Assembly: GCF_022398315.1 (NCBI RefSeq)
Contig: NZ_JAKEVF010000002.1
Location: 477 to 64,476 of the forward strand
Source of the DNA: Shewanella sp. Isolate11
Lineage (GTDB): Bacteria; Pseudomonadota; Gammaproteobacteria; Enterobacterales; Shewanellaceae
Length of the DNA stretch: 64,000 nt
Direction of reading: 5' to 3'
The notes under the pieces were generated by a model. The model did no database searches and was not told the DNA's origin. It worked only from the letters and a program-made list of their open reading frames with translations. Made by a program: the position numbers and the translations under genes. Of the stretch, positions 7,845 to 17,856 are shown piece after piece (position 1 is the stretch's first letter; each line of letters opens with the position of its first letter).

Positions 7845-8702
7845 TTGATGTCATTTATTAAAACGGTGTGTTTACTGCTGGCCTGTGTTGTTATGCCGGC
7901 ATCTTGGGCACAAAGCTTTACTTTTACTGCGATTCCCGACGAAAACGAGAGTCAGCTGAAGACCCGTTTTGAAAAGGTGGCGCGTTATTTAGAATCGGAA
8001 TTAGGTGTAGAAGTTAACTATATTCCCGTAAAATCTTATGCGGCGGCAGTGACTGCGTTTCGTAATAACCAGGTGCAATTAGCTTGGTTTGGTGGTTTAT
8101 CGGGTGTGCAGGCTAGACGTTTAGTTCCCGGTTCAAATGCCATTGCTCAAGGTTTTGAGGATCAATACTTTAAGAGTTATTTCATTGCTCATCGCTCTAC
8201 TGAATTGAACTATTCAACTAATTTCCCCAACCTAAACGGCTATAGCTTTACCTTTGGCTCTAAAGGTTCGACATCAGGTCGACTAATGCCGCAGTTTTAT
8301 ATCGAACGTAACATGGGTAAAAAGGTCGATCAGATATTCTCTCGTGTGGGGTTTTCTGGCGATCACAGCCGAACTATAGCCCAAGTGGAAGCGGGGGCGT
8401 ATCAGATTGGCGCGGTTAATTATAAAGTATGGGACAGCATGGTTGAGAAAGGACAGATCGACACAGATAAAGTCAAAGTGATTTGGGAAAGTCCAGCTTA
8501 TCCTGATTATCAATGGACGGTGCGTGCGGGCGTTGATAACACCTATGGGGCTGGCTTTAGTGAGAAACTTAAAACGGCATTACTGAATATGAAAGATCCT
8601 GATCTGCTCGCCAGCTTCCCCCGTCAGTCTTTTGTGCCTGCCACCAATAAGGATTATGAACCGATCGAGTCGGTAGCCTTAACCATTGGCTTATTAGATT
8701 AA
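7845..8702 (+). CDS. PhnD-like substrate-binding protein (putative selenate/oxyanion ABC importer)
   Basis: This 285-residue periplasmic binding protein has a signal peptide (residues 3-22, cleavage after SWA) and the PhnD-type fold signature: IPDENESQLKTRFEKVARYLE near the N-terminus, AWFGGLSG, and GSKGSTSGRLMPQFY in the ligand region. Family members bind phosphonates, phosphite or other oxyanions; a Shewanella-rich subgroup is annotated as putative selenate binding proteins. I infer an oxyanion ligand, with selenate as the leading but unproven candidate. It is the first gene of a three-gene operon, with the ATPase starting 1 bp after its stop. Confidence 0.8.
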   Translation: MMSFIKTVCLLLACVVMPASWAQSFTFTAIPDENESQLKTRFEKVARYLESELGVEVNYIPVKSYAAAVTAFRNNQVQLAWFGGLSGVQARRLVPGSNAIAQGFEDQYFKSYFIAHRSTELNYSTNFPNLNGYSFTFGSKGSTSGRLMPQFYIERNMGKKVDQIFSRVGFSGDHSRTIAQVEAGAYQIGAVNYKVWDSMVEKGQIDTDKVKVIWESPAYPDYQWTVRAGVDNTYGAGFSEKLKTALLNMKDPDLLASFPRQSFVPATNKDYEPIESVALTIGLLD

Positions 8703-8703
8703 T

Positions 8704-9378
8704 ATGCTGTTAGCCCTCGATTCTGTCTCGCTTTATTATGACGATAAGCCGGTTATTGATCAGTTATCTCTGAGCATCAATCAAGGAGAGAAACTTGCTA
8801 TTGTCGGTGCTTCGGGGGCGGGTAAATCCACGTTGTTGACTCATATCTTTCATCAACTCGAGTCTGATGCCGCGCTGTGTTCTCAGTCCCAAGGTTTGGT
8901 CGAAAACTTAAGTATTTTCCATAATATCTATATGGGGGCCTTATGCCGTCATGGTTGGCCCTATAATCTGGCTAACCTAGTTTGGCCTTTTAAGCGTCAT
9001 TTGGCGGAGGTGAAAACCCTCTGCGATCTGCTTGAATTACCTGTTGCGCTTAATACTCGAGTGTCTGCTTTATCTGGCGGCCAACGTCAACGAGTCGCTA
9101 TTGCTCGGGCAATTTATCAACAAAAAAATACCTTTTTAGGGGATGAAGCGTTTTCGGCGCTGGACCCTGTGATGGCCAGCCGCTTACTTGAGTATGTTTT
9201 AGCTCAACATACCAGCGTGGTAATGGTGCTGCATGATTGTCGTTTAGCCTTAGGGCACTTTGACCGAGTTGTCGGCCTCAAACAGGGCAAGGTGGCTTTA
9301 AACCAATTGGCGTGCGAACTTAACGAGCAGATGCTGAGTGAGTTCTTTGATAATCAATTCGTTGAAGCTGTATCTTAA
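8704..9378 (+). CDS. PhnC-like ABC transporter ATPase, short form
   Basis: The 224-residue ATPase energises the importer. It has Walker A GASGAGKS (about 35-42), the signature LSGGQRQR (123-130), Walker B TFLGDE with catalytic E148, a D-loop SALD, and a switch His in VLHD. Only about 20 residues separate Walker A from the Q-loop region (SQSQG, 60-64), where PhnC-type ATPases usually have 40 or more, so the beta-subdomain hairpin that normally follows Walker A is missing. Its stop overlaps the permease start (ATG at 9378) by one base. Confidence 0.85.
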   Translation: MLLALDSVSLYYDDKPVIDQLSLSINQGEKLAIVGASGAGKSTLLTHIFHQLESDAALCSQSQGLVENLSIFHNIYMGALCRHGWPYNLANLVWPFKRHLAEVKTLCDLLELPVALNTRVSALSGGQRQRVAIARAIYQQKNTFLGDEAFSALDPVMASRLLEYVLAQHTSVVMVLHDCRLALGHFDRVVGLKQGKVALNQLACELNEQMLSEFFDNQFVEAVS

Positions 9379-10901
9379 TGACTTCAAAATTGCACTTTAT
9401 TGGGCCTTGGCAACGTTTAACTCTTACTGTCTGGTCGATGGCGTTATTGGGGTTATATTTCGCCGATATCGATGTCATTTCTCTCGAGCCTTGGAACGAG
9501 TTTTCTCGTATGTTGCTTGGCTTTATCACTCCCGACTTCTTTGCTACTGAATCGCTATTTCATGCCTTATGGCTCACGGTGAGTTTTGCGCTGTTGGGAG
9601 TCGTGTGTGGGCTGCTGATTGGCATTCCGCTGGCTTTTATTTATCAATCCGCTGTAGTTGCCGGGATATGTGCCATGGTGCGTGGCATACATGAGATATT
9701 CTGGGCCTTGCTGTTTCTGCAGTTGTTTGGTTTATCGCCCATCACAGGGATAGTGGCGATAGCCTTACCCTATGGCGCCACGTTTGCGCGGGTGTTTCAC
9801 GATATTTTGCAGCAGGCTCCGAGTCAGACTGGGCAAAACTTACCGTCCAATATCGATAGAGTCAGTGGCTATGTTTATGGCAAGTTAGGCCATGTTTATC
9901 CGCTTGTTTTTGCCTATGTGCGTTACCGCTTCGAATGCGCCCTTAGAAGTAGTGCCGTGCTGGGGTTTGTCGGCATGCCCACGGTAGGCTTTTATCTAGA
10001 AACGGCATTTAGGCAAGGGAATTATCACGAAGGTGCGGCGCTATTAATTTTGTTGATATTGCTAGTCGGCAGTATCTCATTTTGGGCCAAACGCGCATTA
10101 ATGCCTATTTACCTATTATTGGCACTGTTTAGCCTTCCGCCAATGGGTGCCATTGATGGCATGTTGATTTGGCAATTTGTTAGCCACGATCTGTTGCCGC
10201 CAGGGATTAAAGCCATAGTATATGGCCACGTTGCTTTTACAGATGGATTAGTCCAATGTTTTCATTGGTGGCAGAGATTAACCATAGAACAAGCACTGCC
10301 CGCAACCGCGGCCACCCTGGTACTTGCCATTACCGCGCTGGGGGCGACTCATCTGCTCGCGCTAACAGGTTATGCCTGTGCCAGTCGTCATCGTTGTGGC
10401 AATATCGGCGCAGGGGCTGGGCAGTTGGTTCTGTTATTACTGCGTTCAACTCCTGAATATTTATTAGCTTTTATTTTTATGATGCTGCTGGGGCCTTCGA
10501 TGCTGCCAGCCATTGCGGCATTGGCATTACATAATGGCGCGTTAATCGCTTATCTGGTTTCTCGGCAAGACGCATCATTTATACCCAGTAATACATATAA
10601 GGCCAACAGTGATCATTTTGCTTTTGAGATCTTACCGCGTATTTATCCAAACCTTATGTCGTTGCTGTTTTATCGTTTTGAAGTGATTTTGCGAGAAACC
10701 GCAATTTTTGGTGTGCTGGGTATTGCTACGCTGGGGTTTTATATCGACAGTGCCTTTGCCGAGATCCGTTATAGCAATGCTCTATATCTGTTAATGATCA
10801 CCGCCTTACTTAATGTTGTTGTTGATGTCGTTGCCCGGCGATTATTGGCTAGACAGCTGCCTCAAGGTGTGAACCTTGGGCAACCCTCCTGTATTAGTTA
10901 A
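9378..10901 (+). CDS. double-length PhnE-like ABC permease
   Basis: At 507 residues this is about twice the size of a normal PhnE. Each half has several membrane segments and one EAA-type coupling loop: GFVGMPTVGFYLETAF in the first half and GVLGIATLGFYIDSAF in the second. The gene therefore looks like a fused pair of permease subunits that would form the whole channel from one chain. Translation is coupled to the ATPase gene. The last 8 bp overlap the convergent small membrane protein gene. Family is sure; substrate is inferred from the binding protein only. Confidence 0.83.
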   Translation: MTSKLHFIGPWQRLTLTVWSMALLGLYFADIDVISLEPWNEFSRMLLGFITPDFFATESLFHALWLTVSFALLGVVCGLLIGIPLAFIYQSAVVAGICAMVRGIHEIFWALLFLQLFGLSPITGIVAIALPYGATFARVFHDILQQAPSQTGQNLPSNIDRVSGYVYGKLGHVYPLVFAYVRYRFECALRSSAVLGFVGMPTVGFYLETAFRQGNYHEGAALLILLILLVGSISFWAKRALMPIYLLLALFSLPPMGAIDGMLIWQFVSHDLLPPGIKAIVYGHVAFTDGLVQCFHWWQRLTIEQALPATAATLVLAITALGATHLLALTGYACASRHRCGNIGAGAGQLVLLLLRSTPEYLLAFIFMMLLGPSMLPAIAALALHNGALIAYLVSRQDASFIPSNTYKANSDHFAFEILPRIYPNLMSLLFYRFEVILRETAIFGVLGIATLGFYIDSAFAEIRYSNALYLLMITALLNVVVDVVARRLLARQLPQGVNLGQPSCIS

Positions 10902-11223
10902 TTCGACGCTTTATCAAGGCTTGGCAGTAGTAGGCTGCGATTAAGGTAAATACAATCACGCCAGACATGATAGCCGCCAGCCTGAGCCAAGGTGCGTTCA
11001 TCGATTGGCGCATTTGCACATAGTCAAAGGTGCTGCTTCCCCACACAAAAATAGCACTTACCAGTAAACCCAATTGTAATAGGCGAATTGCATAAACTTG
11101 GCGCATAAAAAGCAGGATAGGCGCGATGACATAGGCAATACACAGCATCGTTTGGCCGTATCTGAGAAAGTGCGCCCCGAGGAGTGCGTAGGCTAAAAAT
11201 ACGATTAAATTGCGCCACCACAT
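10894..11223 (-). CDS. small multi-spanning membrane protein of unknown function
   Basis: I do not recognise the family. Starting at the ATG at 11223 (residues MWWRNL) the protein is 109 residues with about four hydrophobic segments and a basic C-terminus (LIKRRIN). That start is preferred over upstream ATGs at 11250/11256 because GGAG lies 8 bases before it on the minus strand, while the upstream extension MIMKRKYGEKN is charged and has no good ribosome-binding site. It converges on the ABC permease with an 8-bp overlap. Confidence 0.65.
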   Translation of the reverse strand: MWWRNLIVFLAYALLGAHFLRYGQTMLCIAYVIAPILLFMRQVYAIRLLQLGLLVSAIFVWGSSTFDYVQMRQSMNAPWLRLAAIMSGVIVFTLIAAYYCQALIKRRIN

Positions 11224-11618
11224 ATTTTTTTCTCCATACTTTCTCTTCATGATCATGGAATAGAGTTTGTTTTAACTCTTGCTGGACAGGTCTTTGTTGT
11301 CATGCAATTTGGTCTCTGAGCATATCTTACCCAAGTCAATATTCACATATTCCATATCTGTTTTCGTGATTGATGTTGGCACAAACTTCAGCGTAGGTTT
11401 GGTTTTTGGGCAGTTATTGAATTGTGCTAAATAAGAATGAGCTAAACATCTCTTTTAATATCAAGATTATAAGTTGTTTAATCTAATTAAGGGATCTTTA
11501 AAACAATAAAAAGAGCTAAAGGACAGTGAAAGTTTTCCGATAGAAATAGTGTAATACGCTAGGTTCCGGCTATTTCAGCCATATAAATGGGATATAAAGT
11601 CCTTCGGAAGATGTAAGT
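11224..11618. other. intergenic region upstream of chemoreceptor gene
   Basis: About 395 bp without a convincing gene. It contains the 5' region of the minus-strand membrane protein gene and, on the plus strand, a sigma-28-like promoter at 11517-11543. The middle (11260-11510) is AT-rich and I see no further structure in it. Confidence 0.6.
11517..11543 (+). promoter_or_regulatory. sigma-28 (FliA)-like promoter of the chemoreceptor gene
   Basis: TAAA (11517-11520), 15 bases, then TCCGATAG (11536-11543) closely matches the enteric FliA pattern TAAA-N15-GCCGATAA. It lies about 75 bp before the ATG at 11619 of a chemotaxis receptor, the class of gene typically read by the flagellar sigma factor. 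Confidence 0.65.
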
Positions 11619-13487
11619 ATGAAATTAAAAACTAAACTGCTGCTCAACACTGTTGTTACGATCACTGTCTTATTTGCAGTTTTTGGCCTGCAACAGTATT
11701 CAAATGGAACCGTGAAATCGCTGAGCCATGCCCTTACAACAACGGCGCACCTTGAAGCTAAAGTATTAGCGGTTCGCAATGCGGAGAAAAACTTCCTCAG
11801 CAGCAAAGATATTAAGCTAAAGTCGGTGCATCAAGAGGCATTACAAAGTGTCGAAGCCGATATTAAGGTGTTAAAAGCCACTTTTATTGAGCATGATTTA
11901 GATACGCGTCATTTTGATGATTTGTCTCGTGCGCTAAAGTCTTATGAAGACGCAGCAGTCTCTGTCTTTGATTTACAAGAAAAAATTGGTCTTTCTCCCA
12001 CCGATGGTTTGATGGGAGTACTTCGTAATGCTGCCCATACCCTTGAAAAAGAATTTGATGTGTCCGGTGAACTTCAAGGTTTAAAAGTGACATTACTGCA
12101 AATTCGCCGTGCAGAAAAAGATTTCTTATTACGTCATGACATGAAATATGCCGCTAAAGTACAGGACTATGTTGATGAGCTTTACTCGCAACTTGCTGAG
12201 CTTGAGCGTGGACAGCTTAGTGTCGACAGTAAAAAAGCTAACTTAGGTATTTATATTAAGTCGTTCTTGGCGGTAACTGAGGCTGAGCAAACGTTAGGTC
12301 TTGATGGTTCTCAGGGGCTACTTGCTAATATGAGCAAAACAGCGGCCAATGCTGAAAGAACTATCGAAGAAATCAGTGAAACCTCAGATATCGCTATCGT
12401 GGAAGCAGAGCAGCATGGTTGGGTTATTAACATTCTGTTCTTCGTCTTTATCGTTATCTTACTTGGAATGCTGACGATACTGCTTTCGCGAAATATTGTT
12501 AACAGCATTAGTGGTATTACCAAAGTTATTGAAGAGATTAAAGACAGTAACGATCTAACATTACGCTGTGAGACCAGTGACGATGAACTTGGTCAAATTG
12601 GTGCCTCAATTAACGCGATGCTTGCTAGTTTTAACGCATTAATTAATGAAGTTACTAACTCGATTGCGCAGGTGAGAGACTCGAGTAATCAACTGCAGCA
12701 ATACTCAGAAAGTACATCGCAAGGTGTTGAGCAACAACTACAAGAAACCGATATGGTGGCAACGGCTATCACTGAGATGGGGGCGACCATTGATGATATC
12801 TCGCAAAATACTGAGCTAGCCGCCGAACGTGCCGAAAAAGCCCATCAGAATACTCAAAATGGTTTGAATAGTGTCGAGCAGACAATTGGTAAGATCCAAT
12901 CATTGACTGACAAGTTGTCGCAGTCGGCTGATGTGGTTGCAGAGCTCGATAAAGATAGTCAAACCATAGGTACAGTACTTGATGTTATTCGTGCTATTGC
13001 CGAACAGACTAACCTACTTGCGCTTAACGCGGCGATTGAAGCGGCAAGAGCCGGTGAGCAAGGTAGAGGTTTTGCGGTGGTCGCCGATGAAGTTCGTAGC
13101 CTAGCATTTCGTACTCAGGAGTCTACCGAAGAGATCTCTAAGATTATCGATACCTTGCAAAGCAGAACCAAAAATATTGTTGAACTGATGCAAGAAACTC
13201 AGATTCAGGGGCAGGATAGTTCACAGCAAGCGGCATCTGCTGGTGGATTGTTGCAACAGATCAATAGCGACATTACTGAGATTCTCGACATGAGTACCCA
13301 GATTGCAGCAGCGGTTGAGCAGCAAAGTACGGTAGCGAGTGAAGTGAATAAGAACATCAGCAGTATTCGCGATGTAGCACAAGAAACCGCTAATACCTCA
13401 CTCAATAACAAGCAGTTATCTATGGAACTTGAAGTTCAGTGTGAGTCATTAAATGAATCGGTTAGCCGCTTTAAGACCCAAGCTTAA
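11619..13487 (+). CDS. methyl-accepting chemotaxis protein with HBM-like sensor
   Basis: The 622-residue receptor has TM1 (about 7-24), a periplasmic all-helical region (25-265), TM2 (266-290), HAMP, and a cytoplasmic signalling coiled coil with hairpin tip [20 protein letters not shown] (from about 462). The sensor has two parallel blocks, each with an EK(N/D)FL motif and a later GL...G...A.H/N stretch, typical of helical bimodular (HBM) domains, which in pseudomonads bind organic acids. The ligand here is unknown. It likely joins polar arrays with CheA/CheW. No C-terminal CheR-binding pentapeptide is present. A terminator follows. Confidence 0.9.
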   Translation: MKLKTKLLLNTVVTITVLFAVFGLQQYSNGTVKSLSHALTTTAHLEAKVLAVRNAEKNFLSSKDIKLKSVHQEALQSVEADIKVLKATFIEHDLDTRHFDDLSRALKSYEDAAVSVFDLQEKIGLSPTDGLMGVLRNAAHTLEKEFDVSGELQGLKVTLLQIRRAEKDFLLRHDMKYAAKVQDYVDELYSQLAELERGQLSVDSKKANLGIYIKSFLAVTEAEQTLGLDGSQGLLANMSKTAANAERTIEEISETSDIAIVEAEQHGWVINILFFVFIVILLGMLTILLSRNIVNSISGITKVIEEIKDSNDLTLRCETSDDELGQIGASINAMLASFNALINEVTNSIAQVRDSSNQLQQYSESTSQGVEQQLQETDMVATAITEMGATIDDISQNTELAAERAEKAHQNTQNGLNSVEQTIGKIQSLTDKLSQSADVVAELDKDSQTIGTVLDVIRAIAEQTNLLALNAAIEAARAGEQGRGFAVVADEVRSLAFRTQESTEEISKIIDTLQSRTKNIVELMQETQIQGQDSSQQAASAGGLLQQINSDITEILDMSTQIAAAVEQQSTVASEVNKNISSIRDVAQETANTSLNNKQLSMELEVQCESLNESVSRFKTQA

Positions 13488-13533
13488 GCGTTACAATTGG
13501 CGTGGGAGCTAATCGCGCCAAGTAAATTGAATA

Positions 13534-13562
13534 AAAGCCTCATCAAATGATGAGGTTTTTTA
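13534..13562. terminator. bidirectional intrinsic terminator
   Basis: CCTCATC (13538-13544) pairs with GATGAGG (13549-13555) over a 4-base loop, followed by six T; the A-rich left flank makes it usable from the minus strand as well. It separates the chemoreceptor gene from the convergent thioredoxin-like gene. Confidence 0.85.
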
Positions 13563-13576
13563 TTGCCTATGGAGAG

Positions 13577-14104
13577 TTAGAACTTGGCTAACCAAAGTCG
13601 AAGCTTCATTCCCCAGCTGCTGGTGGCACCAGAGGTTTTATAGCGGATTTGACCTTCGGCATCGACAATATAGATAGATGGAAATGCCATGGCTCCCCAG
13701 GTTTGATGCAACTGAGTCTTATCGTTTATCACATCGAATTGATATTGATGTTCAAGCATAAACTGATTTATCTGCTCATCGGTTCCTGAGCCAACTGCGA
13801 TACTGATCACCTTGGCACCTGGCGCAAGACTATTGACCATGGGCGAGGTGATTCGGCACACCGGGCACCAAGTGCCCCAGAAATAAACTAGGGTTGGTTG
13901 AACGTTGGCAAAGTGAATGGCCTCTCCCTGAGTGCTGATGGCATCAATTGCCGGTGCTTGGCCACTGAGCATGTGTCTCTGTTGATAGCTGAGTAGGGCA
14001 AAAGCAAACAGAGCCAGAAAGATAAAGTCTCTGAGATAACGATAGCGTTTACGTTTTGGCGTGAGCCAAGAGCTTATAGCGAGTTTTCGATTGAGCCAAG
14101 ACAC
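13577..14104 (-). CDS. membrane-anchored thioredoxin-like disulfide oxidoreductase (ScsD-like)
   Basis: The 175-residue protein has a basic N-terminus, a single membrane segment (about 26-40) and a periplasmic thioredoxin fold. The active site is WCPVC (Cys80, Cys83) after VYFWGT, with the cis-Pro in AMAFPSIYIVD (Pro142). TlpA/ScsD-type proteins reduce or isomerise disulfides in exported proteins. The partner is not apparent from the neighbours. It is followed upstream on the same strand by acpH, with 25 bp between, so the two may be co-transcribed. Confidence 0.85.
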   Translation of the reverse strand: MSWLNRKLAISSWLTPKRKRYRYLRDFIFLALFAFALLSYQQRHMLSGQAPAIDAISTQGEAIHFANVQPTLVYFWGTWCPVCRITSPMVNSLAPGAKVISIAVGSGTDEQINQFMLEHQYQFDVINDKTQLHQTWGAMAFPSIYIVDAEGQIRYKTSGATSSWGMKLRLWLAKF

Positions 14105-14129
14105 ATCAATTTACGCAGACTATTAGCGA

Positions 14130-14723
14130 TTAGAGGAATTCGCTAGGGGTTTGGCGAGTCCAGATTCGAGTGTAGGCCATCAGTTGTGGGTAGAAGGTGC
14201 GAAAGGCAATCTCGATGTCGATATCCATTTTCTCTACCGCTTTAGTCGCCCCTTTAAAAATTTCGGGTTTAGATATGCGTTTAGCGACCGATTCGATGGT
14301 TTGATTTAATCCTTGGCGGCTCTGGTAGCCGGTGAGCCAATTTTCACTGCGCATTCTAGGTATCAACGTATTGAGCTTTTCTGGCAAATCAGGCGTGTTG
14401 TCTAATTGGCTATAAGCTTTTAGGGCAAAATCCGCTAGAGATTGGTTGTGGTATTCGTCCCAATATTTGGCAAGCATATGATCAAATGACAAATCAATTA
14501 AGATGGGCGCTGCGCGTTGCAAAGCTGTTGGAAACGCAGCCCTTAACTCTTTAGTGAGCTCATGGCTGTCGGTAAGCGAGTCTATTTGTCGATGTAGCCA
14601 GATCCCTTGTTGAAGCGATTTGGGGTGATCGGCAATATTGCCTTTGGCAAAATCACCAGCCAAATTTGCGCCAAGACTCGTGTTGCTATTATCTGCAAGA
14701 TGAAGGTGTGCCAGAAAGTTCAT
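14130..14723 (-). CDS. acpH: acyl carrier protein phosphodiesterase AcpH
   Basis: This 197-residue protein has the AcpH (DUF479) opening MNFLAHLHLA, the metal-site motifs GANLAGDFAKGN and GIWLHRQIDSLTDSH, and a conserved DLSFDHMLAKYW segment, matching the usual family length. AcpH hydrolyses the 4'-phosphopantetheine group from holo-ACP, giving apo-ACP. The gene may be transcribed together with the downstream thioredoxin-like gene. Divergent from it lies a small plus-strand ORF at 14898 and then queA; E. coli also has acpH next to queA. Confidence 0.92.
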   Translation of the reverse strand: MNFLAHLHLADNSNTSLGANLAGDFAKGNIADHPKSLQQGIWLHRQIDSLTDSHELTKELRAAFPTALQRAAPILIDLSFDHMLAKYWDEYHNQSLADFALKAYSQLDNTPDLPEKLNTLIPRMRSENWLTGYQSRQGLNQTIESVAKRISKPEIFKGATKAVEKMDIDIEIAFRTFYPQLMAYTRIWTRQTPSEFL

Positions 14724-14897
14724 GAATAGTCTATATTTGTCTTTATCAAATCTCTGTTTTCACGTTATCATGGCCTGATGTGCTAAGGAACCTTTTATTT
14801 TGTGCTTGTGTTTGAGAAGACAAATTAGGCTGGCCTTAAGGATGTGCGCATGATGACACTTTATTAATCAAGTATATCGGTTATAGGATCATGGACG

Positions 14898-15056
14898 ATG
14901 TGGAGCTGGTTATCACAGTTATATGCCCAAAAATCTCAGCCTAAACGAAAGCGTGTGCAGGTTGACATTCCCATAGAGCAGAGTCGTTACAGCGGTTTTT
15001 CTGCAGGTTCCCCCAAAGACAGTCGCCATCACGGTAAAGACAAAGGCGTTAACTAG
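14898..15056 (+). CDS. predicted 52-residue basic small protein
   Basis: I do not recognise a family. An uninterrupted frame from ATG at 14898 to TAG at 15054-15056 encodes 52 residues starting MWSWLSQLYAQ, then a basic patch QPKRKRVQVDIPIEQ and a polar C-terminus rich in Gly, Ser, His and Lys. AGGA at 14885-14888 gives an acceptable ribosome-binding site. It lies in the 400-bp gap between acpH and queA and reads in the direction of queA, ending 71 bp before it. Sequence composition looks coding, not random, but conservation is needed for proof. Confidence 0.55.
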   Translation: MWSWLSQLYAQKSQPKRKRVQVDIPIEQSRYSGFSAGSPKDSRHHGKDKGVN

Positions 15057-15127
15057 TGCGTGTTCCTTGATCTTCTGCGTTTCAGCCAATAGACTAGCGG
15101 CCGATTTATGTTAAGCAGAGACTAATT

Positions 15128-16165
15128 ATGCGAGTTGCCGACTTTTCTTTTGATCTTCCTGATGAACTGATTGCCAGATATCCCATGGCAGAGCGAACTG
15201 CTTCACGTTTGCTCATTTTAGATGGTGAGACAGGTGCAGTTGCCGATAAGCAGTTTACCGATATTTTGGCCATGGTTAATCCTGGCGATTTAATGGTATT
15301 TAACAACACGCGAGTGATCCCTGCACGACTATTCGGCCAGAAGCAGACCGGCGGCAAACTGGAAGTTCTTGTTGAGCGGATGCTAGATGAAAAGCGTATT
15401 CTCGCTCATGTTCGTAGTTCAAAATCCCCTAAAGTTAACAGTATCATTGTTTTAGATGGCGATTATCAAATGACCATGGTCGCGCGCCATGATGCCTTAT
15501 TTGAGCTTGAGTTAAACAGTGATAAAACTATCTTAGAAGTGTTGGAAGAGGTAGGGCATATGCCATTACCTCCCTATATCGACCGTCCTGATGAGGATGC
15601 CGATAAAGAGCGCTATCAAACTGTCTATAACCAAAATCCAGGTGCAGTCGCTGCGCCGACAGCGGGTTTACATTTCGACGATAACTTGCTGGAACAGCTT
15701 AAAGAGAAAGGGGTTAACACCGCCTTTGTGACTTTGCATGTGGGAGCTGGCACCTTTCAGCCGGTTCGTGTTGACAACATTCTCGAACATAAGATGCATT
15801 CAGAGTGGGCTCAGGTTTCACAAGAGGTTGTCGATCAAATTAATGCTACGAAGGCATCGGGTAATCGAGTGATAGCCGTGGGAACAACTTCAGTTCGTTC
15901 ACTGGAAAGTGCAGCTAAGGCCAGTGCTGGTAAACTTAAACCTTTCAGCAGTGATACCGATATCTTTATTTACCCTGGATATGAGTTCCAAGTGGTCGAT
16001 GCCATGGTGACAAACTTCCATCTACCAGAGTCGACGTTGATTATGCTGATTAGTGCGTTTGCCGGTTTTGATGAAGTAAAAAATGCCTATCAGCACGCGA
16101 TCGAACAAAAATACCGCTTTTTTAGCTATGGTGATGCCATGTTTGTGACTAAAAAAGCGAATTAA
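15128..16165 (+). CDS. queA: S-adenosylmethionine:tRNA ribosyltransferase-isomerase QueA
   Basis: The 345-residue QueA converts 7-aminomethyl-7-deazaguanine in tRNA to epoxyqueuosine using the ribosyl part of S-adenosylmethionine. Typical motifs are [14 protein letters not shown] at the start, [14 protein letters not shown], the PTAGLHF segment and [27 protein letters not shown] near the end. Length and ends match the family. It is the first gene of the queA-tgt pair, but a terminator lies between the two, so they may be separate units. Confidence 0.97.
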   Translation: MRVADFSFDLPDELIARYPMAERTASRLLILDGETGAVADKQFTDILAMVNPGDLMVFNNTRVIPARLFGQKQTGGKLEVLVERMLDEKRILAHVRSSKSPKVNSIIVLDGDYQMTMVARHDALFELELNSDKTILEVLEEVGHMPLPPYIDRPDEDADKERYQTVYNQNPGAVAAPTAGLHFDDNLLEQLKEKGVNTAFVTLHVGAGTFQPVRVDNILEHKMHSEWAQVSQEVVDQINATKASGNRVIAVGTTSVRSLESAAKASAGKLKPFSSDTDIFIYPGYEFQVVDAMVTNFHLPESTLIMLISAFAGFDEVKNAYQHAIEQKYRFFSYGDAMFVTKKAN

Positions 16166-16181
16166 CAAGTGATTTTGTTTT

Positions 16182-16219
16182 AAAATACCCACCCCACTTA
16201 CGCGGTGGGTATTTTTTTA
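16182..16219 (+). terminator. intrinsic terminator after queA
   Basis: AAATACCCACC (16183-16193) pairs with GGTGGGTATTT (16204-16214) over a 10-base loop and runs into a T tract to 16218. The A-rich left arm may let it act in both directions. Confidence 0.9.
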
Positions 16220-16330
16220 GATTTTTTTGTGATTTAGGGTTGATACTGAATTGTTTGCCCTTATCTGTTGTTTAATGGCGCAACAAAAGTTTGCGTAACT
16301 CAAAGTCAGACTGTTTCTCTGGCGAGGTGA

Positions 16331-17458
<1,128 letters not shown>

Positions 17459-17485
17459 TACAACTGCTAATAAGAAGAGAGAAAT

Positions 17486-17818
17486 ATGTTCATTTCAAAT
17501 GCATACGCAAATACAGCTGGGGCACCTGCGGGTGGTGGCACCATGGAATTGATTTTCATGTTGGTCATTTTTGGTTTGATTTTCTATTTCATGATTTTCC
17601 GTCCTCAGTCAAAGCGTGTTAAAGAGCATAAAAACCTAATGAGCTCATTGAGCAAAGGTGATGAGGTATTAACGAGCGGTGGGATCTTAGGCAAAATCGC
17701 CAAGATCAGCGACGAGAATGATTACGTTTTGTTAGCGATTAACGAAACAACAGAAATCACGATTAAAAAGGATTATATCGCGGCTGTGTTGCCTAAAGGG
17801 TCTATTAAGTCACTTTAA
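17486..17818 (+). CDS. yajC: Sec translocon accessory subunit YajC
   Basis: The 110-residue protein has one membrane segment (about 25-43, LIFMLVIFGLIFYFMIF), then the conserved RPQSKRVKEHK stretch and a small cytoplasmic beta domain (GDEVLTSGGILGKI). YajC associates with SecDF at the inner membrane and with AcrB in E. coli. It sits between tgt and secD. Its last codons (AAG TCA CTT TAA) are repeated 21 bp downstream within the spacer to secD. Confidence 0.95.
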   Translation: MFISNAYANTAGAPAGGGTMELIFMLVIFGLIFYFMIFRPQSKRVKEHKNLMSSLSKGDEVLTSGGILGKIAKISDENDYVLLAINETTEITIKKDYIAAVLPKGSIKSL

Positions 17819-17840
17819 GTTATATCTAAGTCACTTTAAG
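17806..17840 (+). repeat. short direct duplication spanning the yajC stop codon
   Basis: TAAGTCACTTTAAG occurs at 17806-17819, covering the yajC stop, and again at 17827-17840, with a 21-bp period. It looks like a partial tandem duplication of the gene's 3' end that lengthened the spacer to secD. Confidence 0.85.
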
Positions 17841-17856
17841 CCAAGAGGGCGATGGT

